Notes: a model not told the origin generated them from the sequence alone. Numbered from the stretch's first letter, positions 34,823 to 43,832 are shown. The stretch: DNA of 64,000 bases from Rhodospirillum sp. (GCA_013822765.1 PNKY01000002.1:372001-436000), one strand, 5' to 3'. A program made the numbers and translations.

Positions 34823-35560
34823 TCAGTGGCCCAACACCTGCTCCAGGCAATCGCCGAACAGCTTGGCCCAGCGTTGCTGCCCGGCTGCGTCCGCGACCTC
34901 GTCCTGCCGGAACTCCATCTGCAGTTGCTCGAGGCCGCGGCGGGTGGCGTGGAACGGCACCGAATAATCCTCGTTCGGGTCCAGGCTATAAGGCTCGTTA
35001 TCCCCGACCACGATGCCGGAGTGCGCGCGGAGGGCGTCGAGCATCGGCGCGCTCAGGCGCTGATCGGTGTCCCAGCACACGGCGATCTGCCAAGGGCGTG
35101 CGATGCCGCGCATGGTCGGCGTCATGGAATGGATGGCGAGCACGACCGGCGAACGGCCGCGTGCCAGCTTGCGGTCGATCGCCTGCGCAATGGCAGCGTG
35201 GTAGGGCTGATGATAGAGGCGCCAGCGCGTCTCGCGCTCTGCTTGGGAAAGGTCGCGGTTGGCGGGAATCTGGGTGCCGTCGCTGATCGCGGGCGTGAGG
35301 TTGGGATCCTCGAACCGGCGGTTGCAATCGATCAGCAGGCGCGTGACGGTGGAGAGGATGGCCGGCGCGTTGAAGCGCCGCGCCAGGATCTCGCTGACCG
35401 CGGCGGCGCCGATATCCCAGGCGATATGCCGCTCGAACGCTGCCGGCGGCAGGCCGAGGTCGCCATAGCCCGCCGGCACGCGGTTGCTGGCGTGATCGCA
35501 GATGATGACCATGGCGGCAGGGCCGTCCTCGTTGACGAGGCGGTAGGGCAGGTCCGTCAT
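34823..35560 (-). CDS. N-formylglutamate amidohydrolase family protein
   Basis: A 245-residue zinc amidohydrolase. Family motifs visible are IICDHASNRVP (about 19-29), DIGAAAVSEILARRFNAPAI, LIDCNRRFEDP, the LAIHSMTPTM metal His region and DNEPYSLDPNEDYSVPFHA. The family hydrolyses N-formyl-glutamate or related N-acyl-glutamates to glutamate. The gene is divergent from a glutamine-synthetase-like gene across an 80-base gap. Glutamate-amide chemistry on both sides suggests a shared pathway. Confidence 0.88.
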   Translation of the reverse strand: MTDLPYRLVNEDGPAAMVIICDHASNRVPAGYGDLGLPPAAFERHIAWDIGAAAVSEILARRFNAPAILSTVTRLLIDCNRRFEDPNLTPAISDGTQIPANRDLSQAERETRWRLYHQPYHAAIAQAIDRKLARGRSPVVLAIHSMTPTMRGIARPWQIAVCWDTDQRLSAPMLDALRAHSGIVVGDNEPYSLDPNEDYSVPFHATRRGLEQLQMEFRQDEVADAAGQQRWAKLFGDCLEQVLGH

Positions 35561-35640
35561 CGCCGGCCGTCGGTTGATAATTCCATGCCTCCCATCTAAC
35601 GTGCCCCGGCAACGTCGTTCAATCCGAAACTCGAGGGCGC

Positions 35641-36954
35641 ATGGCTGACGGCGATATCACCTATCTGGCGTGGAACGATCTGGTCGGTTTGACCCGCGTG
35701 CGCGGTGTTCCGTCGATCGAGATGCGGCGCCGCATGGAATACGGCCTGGGCTGGGCCGTGGCCGGCCAGGCGCTGACGCCGTTCGAGCATATCGCGCCCA
35801 ACCCCTGGGGACCGATGCTGGAGGTGCGGCAGACGCCGGTCGCCGACACCGAGACCAAGATCGACATCTGGCCCGACGGCATCCCGCTCCACTTCTTCCT
35901 GTGCGATTCCATGATGCCCGACGGCACCGTGTGGGATTGCTGTACGCGCGGCTTTATGAAGCAGGCGCTGGCGGCGCTGAAAAAGGAGACCGGCCTGCAG
36001 TTCATGGGGGCCTTCGAGCATGAGTTCCTGCTGAGCGGCGGCGCGCGCGACTGGTGCGTGCCGTTCTCGCTCGAGCAGGTGCGCATCAACGCCGAGTTCC
36101 TACGCGACGTCGCCAAGGCCTTGCTGGCGGCCAAGGTCGTTCCCGAGACCATCGAGCCGGAATACGGCGTGCTGCAGTACGAAGTCACGTGCGGTCCGGC
36201 GATCGACGCGATGGCGGGCGATCGCGCCATCATCACGCGCGAGGTGATCAGGGAAGTGGCGCGGCGTCTCGGCCTGCGTGCCAGTTTCTCGCCGAAGCCG
36301 CGACCGGAGGCGGTGGGCAACGGCGCGCACTTGCATTTCAGCTTCCGCGACGACGCCGGCAACAACGCGGCCTACGACGTCGACGCGCCGAACAACATCT
36401 CGCAGGTTGCGCAGCATTTCATCGGCGGCGTGGTGCGGCACATGCCGGCACTGTGCGCGCTGATGGCGCCGAGCCCGGTGTCTTATCTCCGCCTGGGACC
36501 GCATCACTGGAGCTGCGGCTACAACGCGTTCGGCGTCCAGAACCGTGAAGCCTCGATCCGCGTCTGCCCGTCGCCCGAGCGCGATCCGATCAAGCGCAGC
36601 AGGGCCTTCAACCTCGAGATCCGTGTCCCCGACGCCACCGCCAGTCCGTACATGGTGATCGGCGCGCTGGTGAATGCCGGCCTCGCGGGGGTGCGCGAGA
36701 AGCTGCCGCTGCCGCCGGCCGTGAACAGCGATCCGGGAGACATGTCGGACGACGAGCGCGAGAAGCTGAACATCGTCGCGCTGCCGTCTTCGCTCGCCGA
36801 GGCCCTCGACGTGCTGGAGGCGGACGAGCTGGTGAAGTCGTGGCTGTCGCCGACCTTGTACACCGCCTACACGGCGGTGAAGCGCATCGAGGCTGCGATG
36901 TTCACGGACCAGGATGCCGACTACATGTGCAAGCGATATCACGATGCCTACTGA
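35641..36954 (+). CDS. glutamine synthetase family protein (gamma-glutamyl-amine ligase type)
   Basis: A 437-residue GS-fold ligase. It has the GAFEHEFLL metal Glu motif (about 122-130), YGVLQYEVT, NGAHLHFSF (ATP/glutamate site), the NREASIRVCP arginine motif and DATASPYMVIGALVNAGLAG. It belongs to the GlnT/PuuA-like branch that joins glutamate to amines rather than ammonia alone. The next gene starts 11 bases before its stop, so a functional pair with an amidohydrolase is likely, as in the fungal FluG fusion. Confidence 0.87.
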   Translation: MADGDITYLAWNDLVGLTRVRGVPSIEMRRRMEYGLGWAVAGQALTPFEHIAPNPWGPMLEVRQTPVADTETKIDIWPDGIPLHFFLCDSMMPDGTVWDCCTRGFMKQALAALKKETGLQFMGAFEHEFLLSGGARDWCVPFSLEQVRINAEFLRDVAKALLAAKVVPETIEPEYGVLQYEVTCGPAIDAMAGDRAIITREVIREVARRLGLRASFSPKPRPEAVGNGAHLHFSFRDDAGNNAAYDVDAPNNISQVAQHFIGGVVRHMPALCALMAPSPVSYLRLGPHHWSCGYNAFGVQNREASIRVCPSPERDPIKRSRAFNLEIRVPDATASPYMVIGALVNAGLAGVREKLPLPPAVNSDPGDMSDDEREKLNIVALPSSLAEALDVLEADELVKSWLSPTLYTAYTAVKRIEAAMFTDQDADYMCKRYHDAY

Positions 36955-38089
36955 GATTTCGCTCGATCTGCCGCTGATCGACCATCACTGCCATGGCGTG
37001 TCGCCGGCGGAGCTCGACTACAAGGGCTTCCAGGCGATGTTCAGCGAGAGCTACCTGCCGCCGCCCGCTGGCACCAGCGAGTTCCAGAAGCCGCTCGGCC
37101 TCGTCATCCGCCGCTTCTGCGCGCCGGTGCTGGACCTCGAGTCCTTGAGCAGCGGCGAGGCCTATGTTGCGCGCCGGCTGGAACTGGGCGCGGCGGAGGT
37201 CAACCGGCGGTTCTTCGCAGCGTCGGGCCTGGAGCGGCTGCTGGTCGACACCGGCCACCGCTCCAACGCCATCTTTTCCTGTGAGGACATGGAACGGGTG
37301 GCGGGCAAGCCGGCGCACGAGATCGTGCGCATCGAAGCGGTGGCGGAAGAGGTCGCGAAAAGCGGCGTCTCTGCGAGCGAGTTCCCCGATGCTTTCGCTG
37401 CGGCGCTCGAAACGCGCGCGAGGAATGCCGCCGGCCTCAAGACTATCGTCGCTTATCGCACGACCTTCAAGATCGACCAGAGCGCACCCAGCAAGGCCGA
37501 CGTGATCGCGGCGGCCGGCGACTGGTTCCGTGTCGCACAGGGCAGCGGACGCTGGCGCTTGGACAATGTGGATATCGTCCGCCATGGCCTGTGGATCGGC
37601 GCGGAGCTATGCCGCGCGCGCAAGTTCCCGCTGCAGGCCCATGTCGGGTTCGGCGATCCCGACATCTATATGCATGCCTGCGACCCGACTCACTTCACCG
37701 ACTTCATCGCGGCGATGGAGAAGTGGCAAGTGCCGGTCACGCTGCTGCATTGCTACCCGTTCCAGCGCGAGGCCGGCTGGCTGTCGGAGATTTTCCAGAA
37801 CGTCTACTACGACGTCGGCTGCGTCCAGAACTACACCGGACCCAGCTCCGCCGACATCTTCGGTGAGGCGCTGGAGATGGGGAAGTTCACCAAGCAGCTG
37901 TACTCCTCGGACGCGTTCGGATTGTCCGAGCTGTACTATCTCGGCCAATTGCTGTTCCGCCGCGGCGTCAAGCAACGCCTCGATCGCTGGATCGCGGAGG
38001 ATTTCTGCACGGTCAAGGAAGCAGACGAGATCGTGCAGCTGATCGCCAGCGAGAATGCGCGGCGGATTTATCCGGTAGGGGATGCATGA
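36944..38089 (+). CDS. amidohydrolase 2 family protein (FluG N-domain-like)
   Basis: A 381-residue metal-dependent TIM-barrel hydrolase. It shows LPLIDHHCHG (metal HxH, about 10-16), QAHVGFGDPD (His near 230), TLLHCYPFQREAGWL (His near 272) and the closing Asp in YSSDAFG (near 325). The sequence fits the amidohydrolase half of FluG-like proteins. ATG 36944 overlaps the end of the glutamine-synthetase-like gene in another frame, giving a bicistronic equivalent of FluG. Confidence 0.85.
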   Translation: MPTEISLDLPLIDHHCHGVSPAELDYKGFQAMFSESYLPPPAGTSEFQKPLGLVIRRFCAPVLDLESLSSGEAYVARRLELGAAEVNRRFFAASGLERLLVDTGHRSNAIFSCEDMERVAGKPAHEIVRIEAVAEEVAKSGVSASEFPDAFAAALETRARNAAGLKTIVAYRTTFKIDQSAPSKADVIAAAGDWFRVAQGSGRWRLDNVDIVRHGLWIGAELCRARKFPLQAHVGFGDPDIYMHACDPTHFTDFIAAMEKWQVPVTLLHCYPFQREAGWLSEIFQNVYYDVGCVQNYTGPSSADIFGEALEMGKFTKQLYSSDAFGLSELYYLGQLLFRRGVKQRLDRWIAEDFCTVKEADEIVQLIASENARRIYPVGDA

Positions 38090-38140
38090 AGCGCGACTGT
38101 TCTCCCATTCCGACATGACGAACTCTGAGAGACATGACAG

Positions 38141-38782
38141 ATGACGCAAACTCTTTCCCGCGAAATTCCCCTGGTGCTGTCCCAATCGGCGCTGCTGTTC
38201 ATCGACGTGCAGAACTTCGCCGCTAAGCGGGAAGGGTCGGAGTTCCGCGACATTACCGAAGCCGAGTTCCAGGCGAAGTACGGCTGGTATTTCCGCGAGC
38301 TTTTCGGGCGCGTCGTTCCCAACATGCAGCGCCTGCAGGCCGCGTTCCGCAAGGCCAAGGTGGAGGTGCTCTACACCACGATCGAGAGCCTGACCAAGGA
38401 CGGACGCGACCGCAGCCTCGACTACAAGATCAGCGGCTTCAACGTGACCAAGGGTTCGTGGGACGGCAAGGTGATCGACGAGCTTCGGCCCGGCGATGAT
38501 GAGATCTGCCTGCCCAAGTCCTCCTCCAGCGTGTTCGTCTCCACCCACATCGACTACCTGCTGCGCAATCTCGGCGTGAAGCAACTGGTCATCAGCGGCC
38601 TCATCACCGATCAATGTGTGGAGTCCGCGGTCCGCGATGCGTGCGATCTCGGATACCTGGTGACCGAAGTGACCGACGCCTGCCTGACCTACAGCCAGGA
38701 GCGGCACGACAACTCGCTGCGCGCGATCAAAGGTTATTGCCGCCAGCGCACCACCGACCAGGTGATCGCGGAGCTGGCGTGA
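38141..38782 (+). CDS. isochorismatase-family cysteine hydrolase
   Basis: A 213-residue cysteine hydrolase with the catalytic triad Asp22 (FIDVQN), Lys126 (LPKSSSS) and Cys159 (TDQCVESAVRDA). The family includes nicotinamidase, N-carbamoylsarcosine amidase and biuret/ureidoacrylate hydrolases; the substrate here is likely a small amide or urea derivative. It is 51 bases after the amidohydrolase gene and is probably the third gene of a nitrogen-compound pathway. Confidence 0.87.
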   Translation: MTQTLSREIPLVLSQSALLFIDVQNFAAKREGSEFRDITEAEFQAKYGWYFRELFGRVVPNMQRLQAAFRKAKVEVLYTTIESLTKDGRDRSLDYKISGFNVTKGSWDGKVIDELRPGDDEICLPKSSSSVFVSTHIDYLLRNLGVKQLVISGLITDQCVESAVRDACDLGYLVTEVTDACLTYSQERHDNSLRAIKGYCRQRTTDQVIAELA

Positions 38783-38965
38783 CGGATAACGGCTTGCCGC
38801 CGCCGAACGCCTAGGGCGGCGCGCGGGAGTCCCCAGATAACTCCATCGATTCAATGAATTCACCCGGCCACGGCGATGCGCGGCCGACCGGCTTCTCGCT
38901 TTCACGCTGGCTTCACGGCGGTCGTGGCCCCTTGCCCGCACAGGCAGAAACCGAAGGAGGTCACG

Positions 38966-39034
38966 ATGCCAACACCTACGATGAATGTTCAATCGGAACC
39001 GGGGCGGACCCGGATTGCGAGGTCGTCATGCTGA
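38966..39034 (+). CDS. 22-residue possible leader ORF
   Basis: A perfect AAGGAGGT Shine-Dalgarno at 38954 precedes ATG 38966. The frame MPTPTMNVQSEPGRTRIARS continues for two codons and stops at 39034, overlapping the ATG of the next small gene (39028). The strong ribosome site and the overlap suggest real translation that could couple to the downstream gene. The peptide itself matches nothing I know. Confidence 0.35.
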   Translation: MPTPTMNVQSEPGRTRIARSSC

Positions 39035-39281
39035 CGGCCCTCGTCCTTGTCTGCTCGATCGCAACGACCCCCACCTGAAGGATTGCGATGCGAACAACGC
39101 GCGCGTAATCATGCGCGTTCCTGAGGCCTACACGAGCCCGGCCGCCTGTGCGATGCAGGGCCAGGCCCATTTGGCCGAGACGGCGATCGGCCGATCACTC
39201 GGTTCGAGCGACCGAGTGAAAGTGGTCTGCATGTTGCAGAACCATGCCGAGGAAGCCATGGCGAACCTGGGCAACCGCTGA
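39028..39281 (+). pseudogene. small conserved hypothetical gene with a frameshift
   Basis: The frame opening at ATG 39028 (MLTALVLVCSIATTP) stops at 39078. The next frame continues with DPHLKDCDANNARVIMRVPE, TSPAACAMQGQAHLAET and RVKVVCM to a stop at 39281. Joined, they form an about 83-residue exported Cys-containing protein of a type seen in rhizobia (MLTALVLICS...D...CxxxNA...VMRVP...PAxCxMxGQAxLA). The shift falls in a run of C residues near 39068. This is a sequencing error, a true null or programmed slippage; sequence alone cannot decide. Confidence 0.55.
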
Positions 39282-39339
39282 TTCTCACGGGAACGTCCCT
39301 TCCCAGGCGGATGGGAAGGGGCGTGGTTCCTATCTCGTG

Positions 39340-40176
39340 CTACTGCCCGCTCCACGGCGCCAGCACACCGCGCTTGGCGGCGCGCTGCTCTTCGATCGGC
39401 AGCTTGAAGTTGCCGCCGAACGGCGCGGATTCGAACGAGCCGTAGCTGGGGTTGGGCAGCATCAGCCAGTCATGGCCCCAGCGGGCGGCGTTCTCTTCGT
39501 ACACTTTCTGCCGCTCGTCCACGCTGCCCTTATAGGCGTCGGTGAAGTCGCCGAAGTTGTCGCCCATCAGCAGCAGGATGCGATAGTGCTTGGCGATGAC
39601 GGCGCGCCGCGTGCCCTTGGCGGAGCCCCAATCCGGCTGCTCCTTGGCGGTCAGGATGGTGTCGATGTTGGCTTGCATGGGAAAGCCGAGCTTGCGCATG
39701 TTCTCGCGCGTCGCAGGTTCTTCGACCTTGGTGCGGTTGGTGACGTAGAACACGCGCACGCCCTTGGATTCCGCATACTTCGTGAACTCGACGGCGCCGG
39801 GAATGGCGGTCGAGGTCTGCGAGTTGACGAACTGGGTCCAGGTCTTCGGGTTGAAGGTCTCGCCCTTCGCCACCATCCAGGCCTGGTAGCCGGAGTTGTC
39901 GAGCACCGTTTCATCGGCATCGAGCACGACGGCAGGAGAAAGGCTCTTGAAGTCGCCCGTCTGCTCGGCCGGCGCCGCGGTCCAGCTCTTGTCCTTGAGC
40001 GCCTGGTCGAGGCGGATCTTGGCGAGCGCAAAGACCGCCTCGGCATTGGCCTTGTATTCGACCGACTTCTGCATCCACAGAACGGCGTTCAGATTATCGT
40101 TGGCGTCCTGCGCCAGGGCTGCGGGGGCCAGGGCAAGGCAAAACGCCATGGCTGCCAGCGGACGAAGAGCTCCCAT
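39340..40176 (-). CDS. periplasmic HAD-family acid phosphatase (class C, 5'-nucleotidase e(P4)-like)
   Basis: A 278-residue secreted phosphatase. A signal peptide (about 1-22, ending ALAQ) precedes HAD motif I VVLDADETVLDN (Asp86/Asp88). Other motifs are YVTNRTKVEEPAT (motif II Thr), AVIAKHYRI (motif III Lys region) and LLMGDNFGDF (motif IV). The e(P4)/HAD_2 class C family releases phosphate from nucleoside monophosphates in the periplasm. No lipobox Cys is present, so it is soluble rather than lipid-anchored. Confidence 0.87.
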   Translation of the reverse strand: MGALRPLAAMAFCLALAPAALAQDANDNLNAVLWMQKSVEYKANAEAVFALAKIRLDQALKDKSWTAAPAEQTGDFKSLSPAVVLDADETVLDNSGYQAWMVAKGETFNPKTWTQFVNSQTSTAIPGAVEFTKYAESKGVRVFYVTNRTKVEEPATRENMRKLGFPMQANIDTILTAKEQPDWGSAKGTRRAVIAKHYRILLLMGDNFGDFTDAYKGSVDERQKVYEENAARWGHDWLMLPNPSYGSFESAPFGGNFKLPIEEQRAAKRGVLAPWSGQ

Positions 40177-40318
40177 GATGACAGTCTCCCTACAGTTTTA
40201 TGAAGCAGCGATCATAGGAAGGATGTCGTGGCGGTTGCAAGGTGATTGCCGGCCGGCCGGAGGGCACGCCCCGCCAAGGCCGTCCCGTGAGGATCGGGAA
40301 TACCTGGATGCCGCAACC

Positions 40319-40353
40319 GGCCTGCCGCCGTCAGTCATCGATGGCGGCAGGCC
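40319..40353 (-). terminator. hairpin terminator after the DUF4242 gene
   Basis: GGCCTGCCGCC and GGCGGCAGGCC form a perfect 11-bp stem with a 13-base loop, ending seven bases from the stop codon of the minus-strand DUF4242 gene. A downstream T-run is weak. Confidence 0.6.
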
Positions 40354-40359
40354 AGGCGA

Positions 40360-40638
40360 TCAATCGACGCGGAAGAAATAGGGATCGAGCACGCGTACCT
40401 CGGTGATCTTGTCCACCGGCAGCTTGGTGCGCTGTGCGGCCTTGCGGATCGAGTCCGGATTCGGGCCGTCATAGATGCAGAAGCTCTTGGTGCGGTCGGG
40501 CGTGAAATACGAGTGGACCCAGGTTACGCCTTCCTGGGCGTTCTCTCCGACGACGTTGATGCAGACTTGCGCGCCTTCCGCATTCTGCGGGAGGCCGAGG
40601 CCCTGCGGAAAGCTGCGTTCGACGAGATAGCGTGGCAT
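40360..40638 (-). CDS. DUF4242 domain-containing protein
   Basis: A 92-residue soluble protein. The motifs MPRYLVERSFP, GVTWVHSYFTPDRTKSFCIYDGPNPDSIRKAA and LPVDKITEVRVLDP match DUF4242, small ferredoxin-like-fold proteins of unknown role. It lies 18 bases after a DUF1127 gene on the same strand, suggesting co-transcription, and is followed by a strong hairpin. An active site cannot be assigned. Confidence 0.85.
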   Translation of the reverse strand: MPRYLVERSFPQGLGLPQNAEGAQVCINVVGENAQEGVTWVHSYFTPDRTKSFCIYDGPNPDSIRKAAQRTKLPVDKITEVRVLDPYFFRVD

Positions 40639-40656
40639 GGATTTCTCCTTCTTTGC

Positions 40657-40872
40657 CTATTGCCGGTGGATGTAACGCTCCCAGGTCGGCTGCTCGTAGC
40701 CCGGACTATTCAGTCCGACGTCGACGAGCAGGTGGTCCGACAAGGTCGCGAGCTTTCGCGTGCGCGCGTGCGACCGCGGCCGTACATGCCGCCAAAGTGC
40801 GTGCGCCAGATCCAGCAACGTTGGCGCCCGCACGATTTGTCCACTTCGCACCACAGGTTTGATCGAGCTCAT
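40657..40872 (-). CDS. DUF1127 domain-containing small protein
   Basis: A 71-residue basic protein. The C-terminal half (RTRKLATLSDHLLVDVGLNSPGYE) carries the DUF1127 motif, in which a basic stretch precedes L..L.dh.L.DiGL. Short DUF1127 proteins in alphaproteobacteria act in RNA binding and phosphate or carbon adaptation; that role is known for relatives, not shown here. ATG 40872 follows AGGAG at about eight bases and replaces a longer Ala/Arg-rich start at 40929. Confidence 0.75.
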   Translation of the reverse strand: MSSIKPVVRSGQIVRAPTLLDLAHALWRHVRPRSHARTRKLATLSDHLLVDVGLNSPGYEQPTWERYIHRQ

Positions 40873-41319
40873 CGCTCGCTCCTTTTCACGCTCACGCGCA
40901 GCGGCCCAAGAGATGCAGCAGGCGGCCATTCGCCAAAAGCCAGGAATGTGACATTGATGGACGGCGATCGTGCCAACGCGCGATGTGTCGGTGGGGCGTT
41001 CGAGACTTTGCCGCTGCAGGGCTCACACGCTCGGCGCGCAACGCCAGAACGGGCCGCTTGGCCCTCTACGAGTCGATGCTGCGCCGCAACCGATCCTTGT
41101 GATTGGTTCGCCTGATGTCCCCAAAGGTTCCACACCCTGTATGCGGACATTTCATCAATCTGACGGGAAGCTGACGGATTTAGGTGCAATAGAAGCGCAC
41201 CACTAGCCGAAAAGTGACATTAAGCCGCCGCGATCGTGCCAGGGTGTAAAACCTGCTGGAAGAGTCGCGTCCACTCAGCGATACTTGTGGAACCTCGGAC
41301 CAATGCTGCGGTGCTTCCA
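40873..41319. other. intergenic region between divergent genes
   Basis: This 447-base gap separates the minus-strand DUF1127 gene from the plus-strand GlxA-type regulator. It should contain both promoters. Short frames in it have no family features. I see no palindrome, terminator or RNA-like fold that I can support. Confidence 0.4.
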
Positions 41320-42354
41320 ATGTTAGATGTGACTATCGTCTTGGTGAACGACGGATACGCCTCGACCTCGATCGGGCCAATGGAGGTGTTCTACGCCGCG
41401 GGGCGGATGTGGAACGTGCTCGACGGACACGGCGCGGAGCCGCGCTTCCGCATCTCGGTAGCATCAATCGATGGTGCGCCGGTTACCAGCGCCTATGGTC
41501 TCAGCATCACGCCGCAATCCTCGGTTGATGCGATCGAGCGTAGCGACCTCATCATGGTGTCGGCCTCCGGCCTCGAACCGAATGCATGGCCGCAGAAGGC
41601 TCCGGAGCTCGCGCCGTTCCTGCGCAAGTGGCACCGGCGCGGCGCCATGATCGCCGGCCTATGCACCGGCGTCGCCTTCCTGGCCGAGGCCGGATTGCTC
41701 GACGGCCGGCGCGCGACCACGCATTGGGGCGTGGCCCGCCGCTTCGAGCAGCTATATCCGCGCGTCGATTGGCATCCGGAAGTGCTGATCACCGAAGATA
41801 ACGGCATTTTTTGCAGCGGCGGCGTCTATTCCTCGGTCGATCTCAGCCTCTACCTGGTGGAGAAGCTGTGCGGCCACCAGATCGCGGTGGAGTGCTCAAA
41901 GGCGCTGCTGATCAACATGCCGCGCTTCTATCAGTCCGGCTATTCGATCCTGCCGGTGTCGCGGCCGCACTCCGACCAGAAGATCCGGCAGGTGGAGGAG
42001 TATCTGCAGGCCAATTTCAGCAGGGCGTTGTCGATCGACGAGCTGGCGCGGCTGGTGGGCATGAGCCGGCGCAATTTCCTGCGGCGGTTCAAGGCGGCGA
42101 CCGGCGCGATGCCGGGCGCCTATCTACAGATGTTCCGGGTCGCCGCCGCGCGCCAGATGCTGGAAGAGAGCGTCACGCCGGTGCAGAGCATCGCCTCGTC
42201 GGTCGGCTACGACAACGTCACCTTCTTCCGCCAGATCTTCCGGCGCTATACCGGGGTCACGCCGGCGGAGTATCGCAGCAACTTCAAGCCGATCCCCTCG
42301 GTCGGAACCGACCTCGAGATGGAGGAGCCGATGACCATGAGCATCGCGGTCTAG
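41320..42354 (+). CDS. GlxA-family transcriptional regulator (DJ-1/PfpI + AraC)
   Basis: A 344-residue regulator. An N-terminal DJ-1/PfpI-like domain (about 1-185; LCTGVAFLAEAGLLDGRRATTHW around the nucleophile-elbow position) is followed by an AraC DNA-binding domain (about 230-325) with two HTH motifs (LSIDELARLVGMSRRNFLRRFK and VQSIASSVGYDNVTFFRQIFRRYTGVTPAEYR). GlxA relatives control amine, carnitine or arginine metabolism. ATG 41320 is used since upstream in-frame codons from 41236 look non-coding. Its stop codon shares CTAG with the convergent desaturase gene. Confidence 0.87.
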   Translation: MLDVTIVLVNDGYASTSIGPMEVFYAAGRMWNVLDGHGAEPRFRISVASIDGAPVTSAYGLSITPQSSVDAIERSDLIMVSASGLEPNAWPQKAPELAPFLRKWHRRGAMIAGLCTGVAFLAEAGLLDGRRATTHWGVARRFEQLYPRVDWHPEVLITEDNGIFCSGGVYSSVDLSLYLVEKLCGHQIAVECSKALLINMPRFYQSGYSILPVSRPHSDQKIRQVEEYLQANFSRALSIDELARLVGMSRRNFLRRFKAATGAMPGAYLQMFRVAAARQMLEESVTPVQSIASSVGYDNVTFFRQIFRRYTGVTPAEYRSNFKPIPSVGTDLEMEEPMTMSIAV

Positions 42355-43517
42355 CGCGACGCTGCCGCCGGCACTGCTATCGGTACGAGGCGCGTGCCGA
42401 CCGACGCCAGCACAAGCTCGTATGCCCGGTCGACGATCTCGTCCAACGAGATGGTGCGCGCGAACATCGCCTTGGCCTGCGCCACGAATTCGTCGCGGCT
42501 CGGCATCTGCGGCAAGTGAAAGGTGGAGAGTACTTCGCTCGTGCGCTCGCTGGCGCGCGCAAGGCTCTCCTGCAAGCTCGATAAGGCGGGACCATGCAGC
42601 GTCGCTGCGATCGCCTGGGCGATGCGCTCCGAATTGAAATGCGCCGCCAGCTGCTCAGCCGCGCGGTTGACGATGCGCGCCCCCAGCTTCTGCTCGTTGC
42701 GCAGCACGTGCACGGGCGGCGTCTTGAGATCCCAGATCAATCCGATCCACGACATGGCCTTCAGGACGTAGTAGGCCAGATCGACCTCCCACCACTTGAA
42801 GCCCTGCCGCACGCTGCTTTGGAAGGCATGATGGTTGTTGTGCCAGCCCTCGCCGAGGGTGACGATCGCCAATAGCCAGTTGTTACGCGAGTCATCGCCG
42901 GTGACATAGCGCTTGCTGCCGCTCACGTGCGCCAGCGAGTTGATGCAGAAGGTCCCGTGATAGACCAGCACCGTACTCCACAGGAAGCCGACCACCAAGC
43001 CGGACCAGCCCGCGACCAGGAGGCACAGGACGCCCAGCACCACCGCCGGCAACAACTCGAATTTCTTGAGCCACACCAGCTCGGGCCAGCGCGTGAGATC
43101 CGCCACCTTGGTGAGATCGGCCTGATCGTGCTTGCGATCGAAGATCCAGCCGAGGTGGCTATAAATAAAGCCCTTGCGGCGTGGCGAATGCACGTCCTCT
43201 TCGGTATCGGAGTGGAGGTGATGGTGCCGGTGCTTGGCCGCCCACCACAGCACGCTCTTCTGAGCGCTGCTTTGCGCGACGACCGCAAGCACAAACTGAA
43301 ACGCCCTGCTGGTCGCGAACGCGCGATGCGAGAAATACCGATGGTAGCCGGCGACCACGGCGAACATGCGCAGGACATAGAGCGCGGCGCAAAGAGCAAG
43401 GGCGGACCACGTCACGCCCGACCAGATGGCTGCGAGGCAGCCGAGATGCATGAGCACAAAGGGGATGGCGGACGGATACATGATATCGTCACGGAGGCCA
43501 TCGCCGAGAGCGTGCAT
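42351..43517 (-). CDS. acyl-CoA/lipid delta-9 fatty acid desaturase
   Basis: An integral-membrane di-iron desaturase of 388 residues. The three His boxes are present: HRYFSH (about 59), HRHHH (about 96) and HNNHH (about 226). Four hydrophobic segments surround them. The C-terminal about 100 residues beyond the catalytic core form an extra helical extension. It introduces a cis double bond into saturated acyl chains and would adjust membrane fluidity; a cold-shock gene lies 400 bases away. An alternative TTG start is six bases upstream of ATG 43517. Confidence 0.88.
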   Translation of the reverse strand: MHALGDGLRDDIMYPSAIPFVLMHLGCLAAIWSGVTWSALALCAALYVLRMFAVVAGYHRYFSHRAFATSRAFQFVLAVVAQSSAQKSVLWWAAKHRHHHLHSDTEEDVHSPRRKGFIYSHLGWIFDRKHDQADLTKVADLTRWPELVWLKKFELLPAVVLGVLCLLVAGWSGLVVGFLWSTVLVYHGTFCINSLAHVSGSKRYVTGDDSRNNWLLAIVTLGEGWHNNHHAFQSSVRQGFKWWEVDLAYYVLKAMSWIGLIWDLKTPPVHVLRNEQKLGARIVNRAAEQLAAHFNSERIAQAIAATLHGPALSSLQESLARASERTSEVLSTFHLPQMPSRDEFVAQAKAMFARTISLDEIVDRAYELVLASVGTRLVPIAVPAAASR

Positions 43518-43519
43518 CG

Positions 43520-43795
43520 TCAAGAACCTTTCTTCGCCGCCTTGGCCGGCTTGGCTGGTTTTGCGGGCTCTTGACCGGCTTCTTTTGCCAGGCGCAGGGC
43601 TCGCAGGCGTTCGGTATTGGCGAGGACGGCGCGCTTCTCGGCCTCGTATTCCTTCATGGCCGCTGTCGCGTCGCGCTCACGATCCTTTTTCATGGCTTCC
43701 CGCGCGGCGCGATCCGGACGCACTTTCTCCGCTGGTTCCGTTTGTCCGCCGGTTGGACGGCCTTGGATCTGGGGACGAAGGCGGCTCATGATCAT
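43520..43795 (-). CDS. small basic Lys/Ala-rich hypothetical protein
   Basis: A 91-residue, highly charged protein. Its N-terminus SRLRPQIQGRPTGGQ is followed by a helical KKDRERDATAAMKEYEAEKRA region and a Lys/Ala/Pro tail (EPAKPAKPAKAAKKG) like histone-H1-type tails. ATG 43795 is favoured by AAGGA eight bases upstream; starts at 43804 and 43789 are also possible. The stop lies three bases before the desaturase ATG, so the two genes are probably one transcript. Function unknown. Confidence 0.6.
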   Translation of the reverse strand: MIMSRLRPQIQGRPTGGQTEPAEKVRPDRAAREAMKKDRERDATAAMKEYEAEKRAVLANTERLRALRLAKEAGQEPAKPAKPAKAAKKGS

Positions 43796-43832
43796 GGATG
43801 CCATTCCTTGAGAAATCTTCAACAAACAAGAA

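Noticed and set aside
40873..41319. Frames of 78-106 codons in the gap before the GlxA regulator
   Set aside because: They have no family motifs and overlap on both strands, as expected by chance in high-GC DNA.
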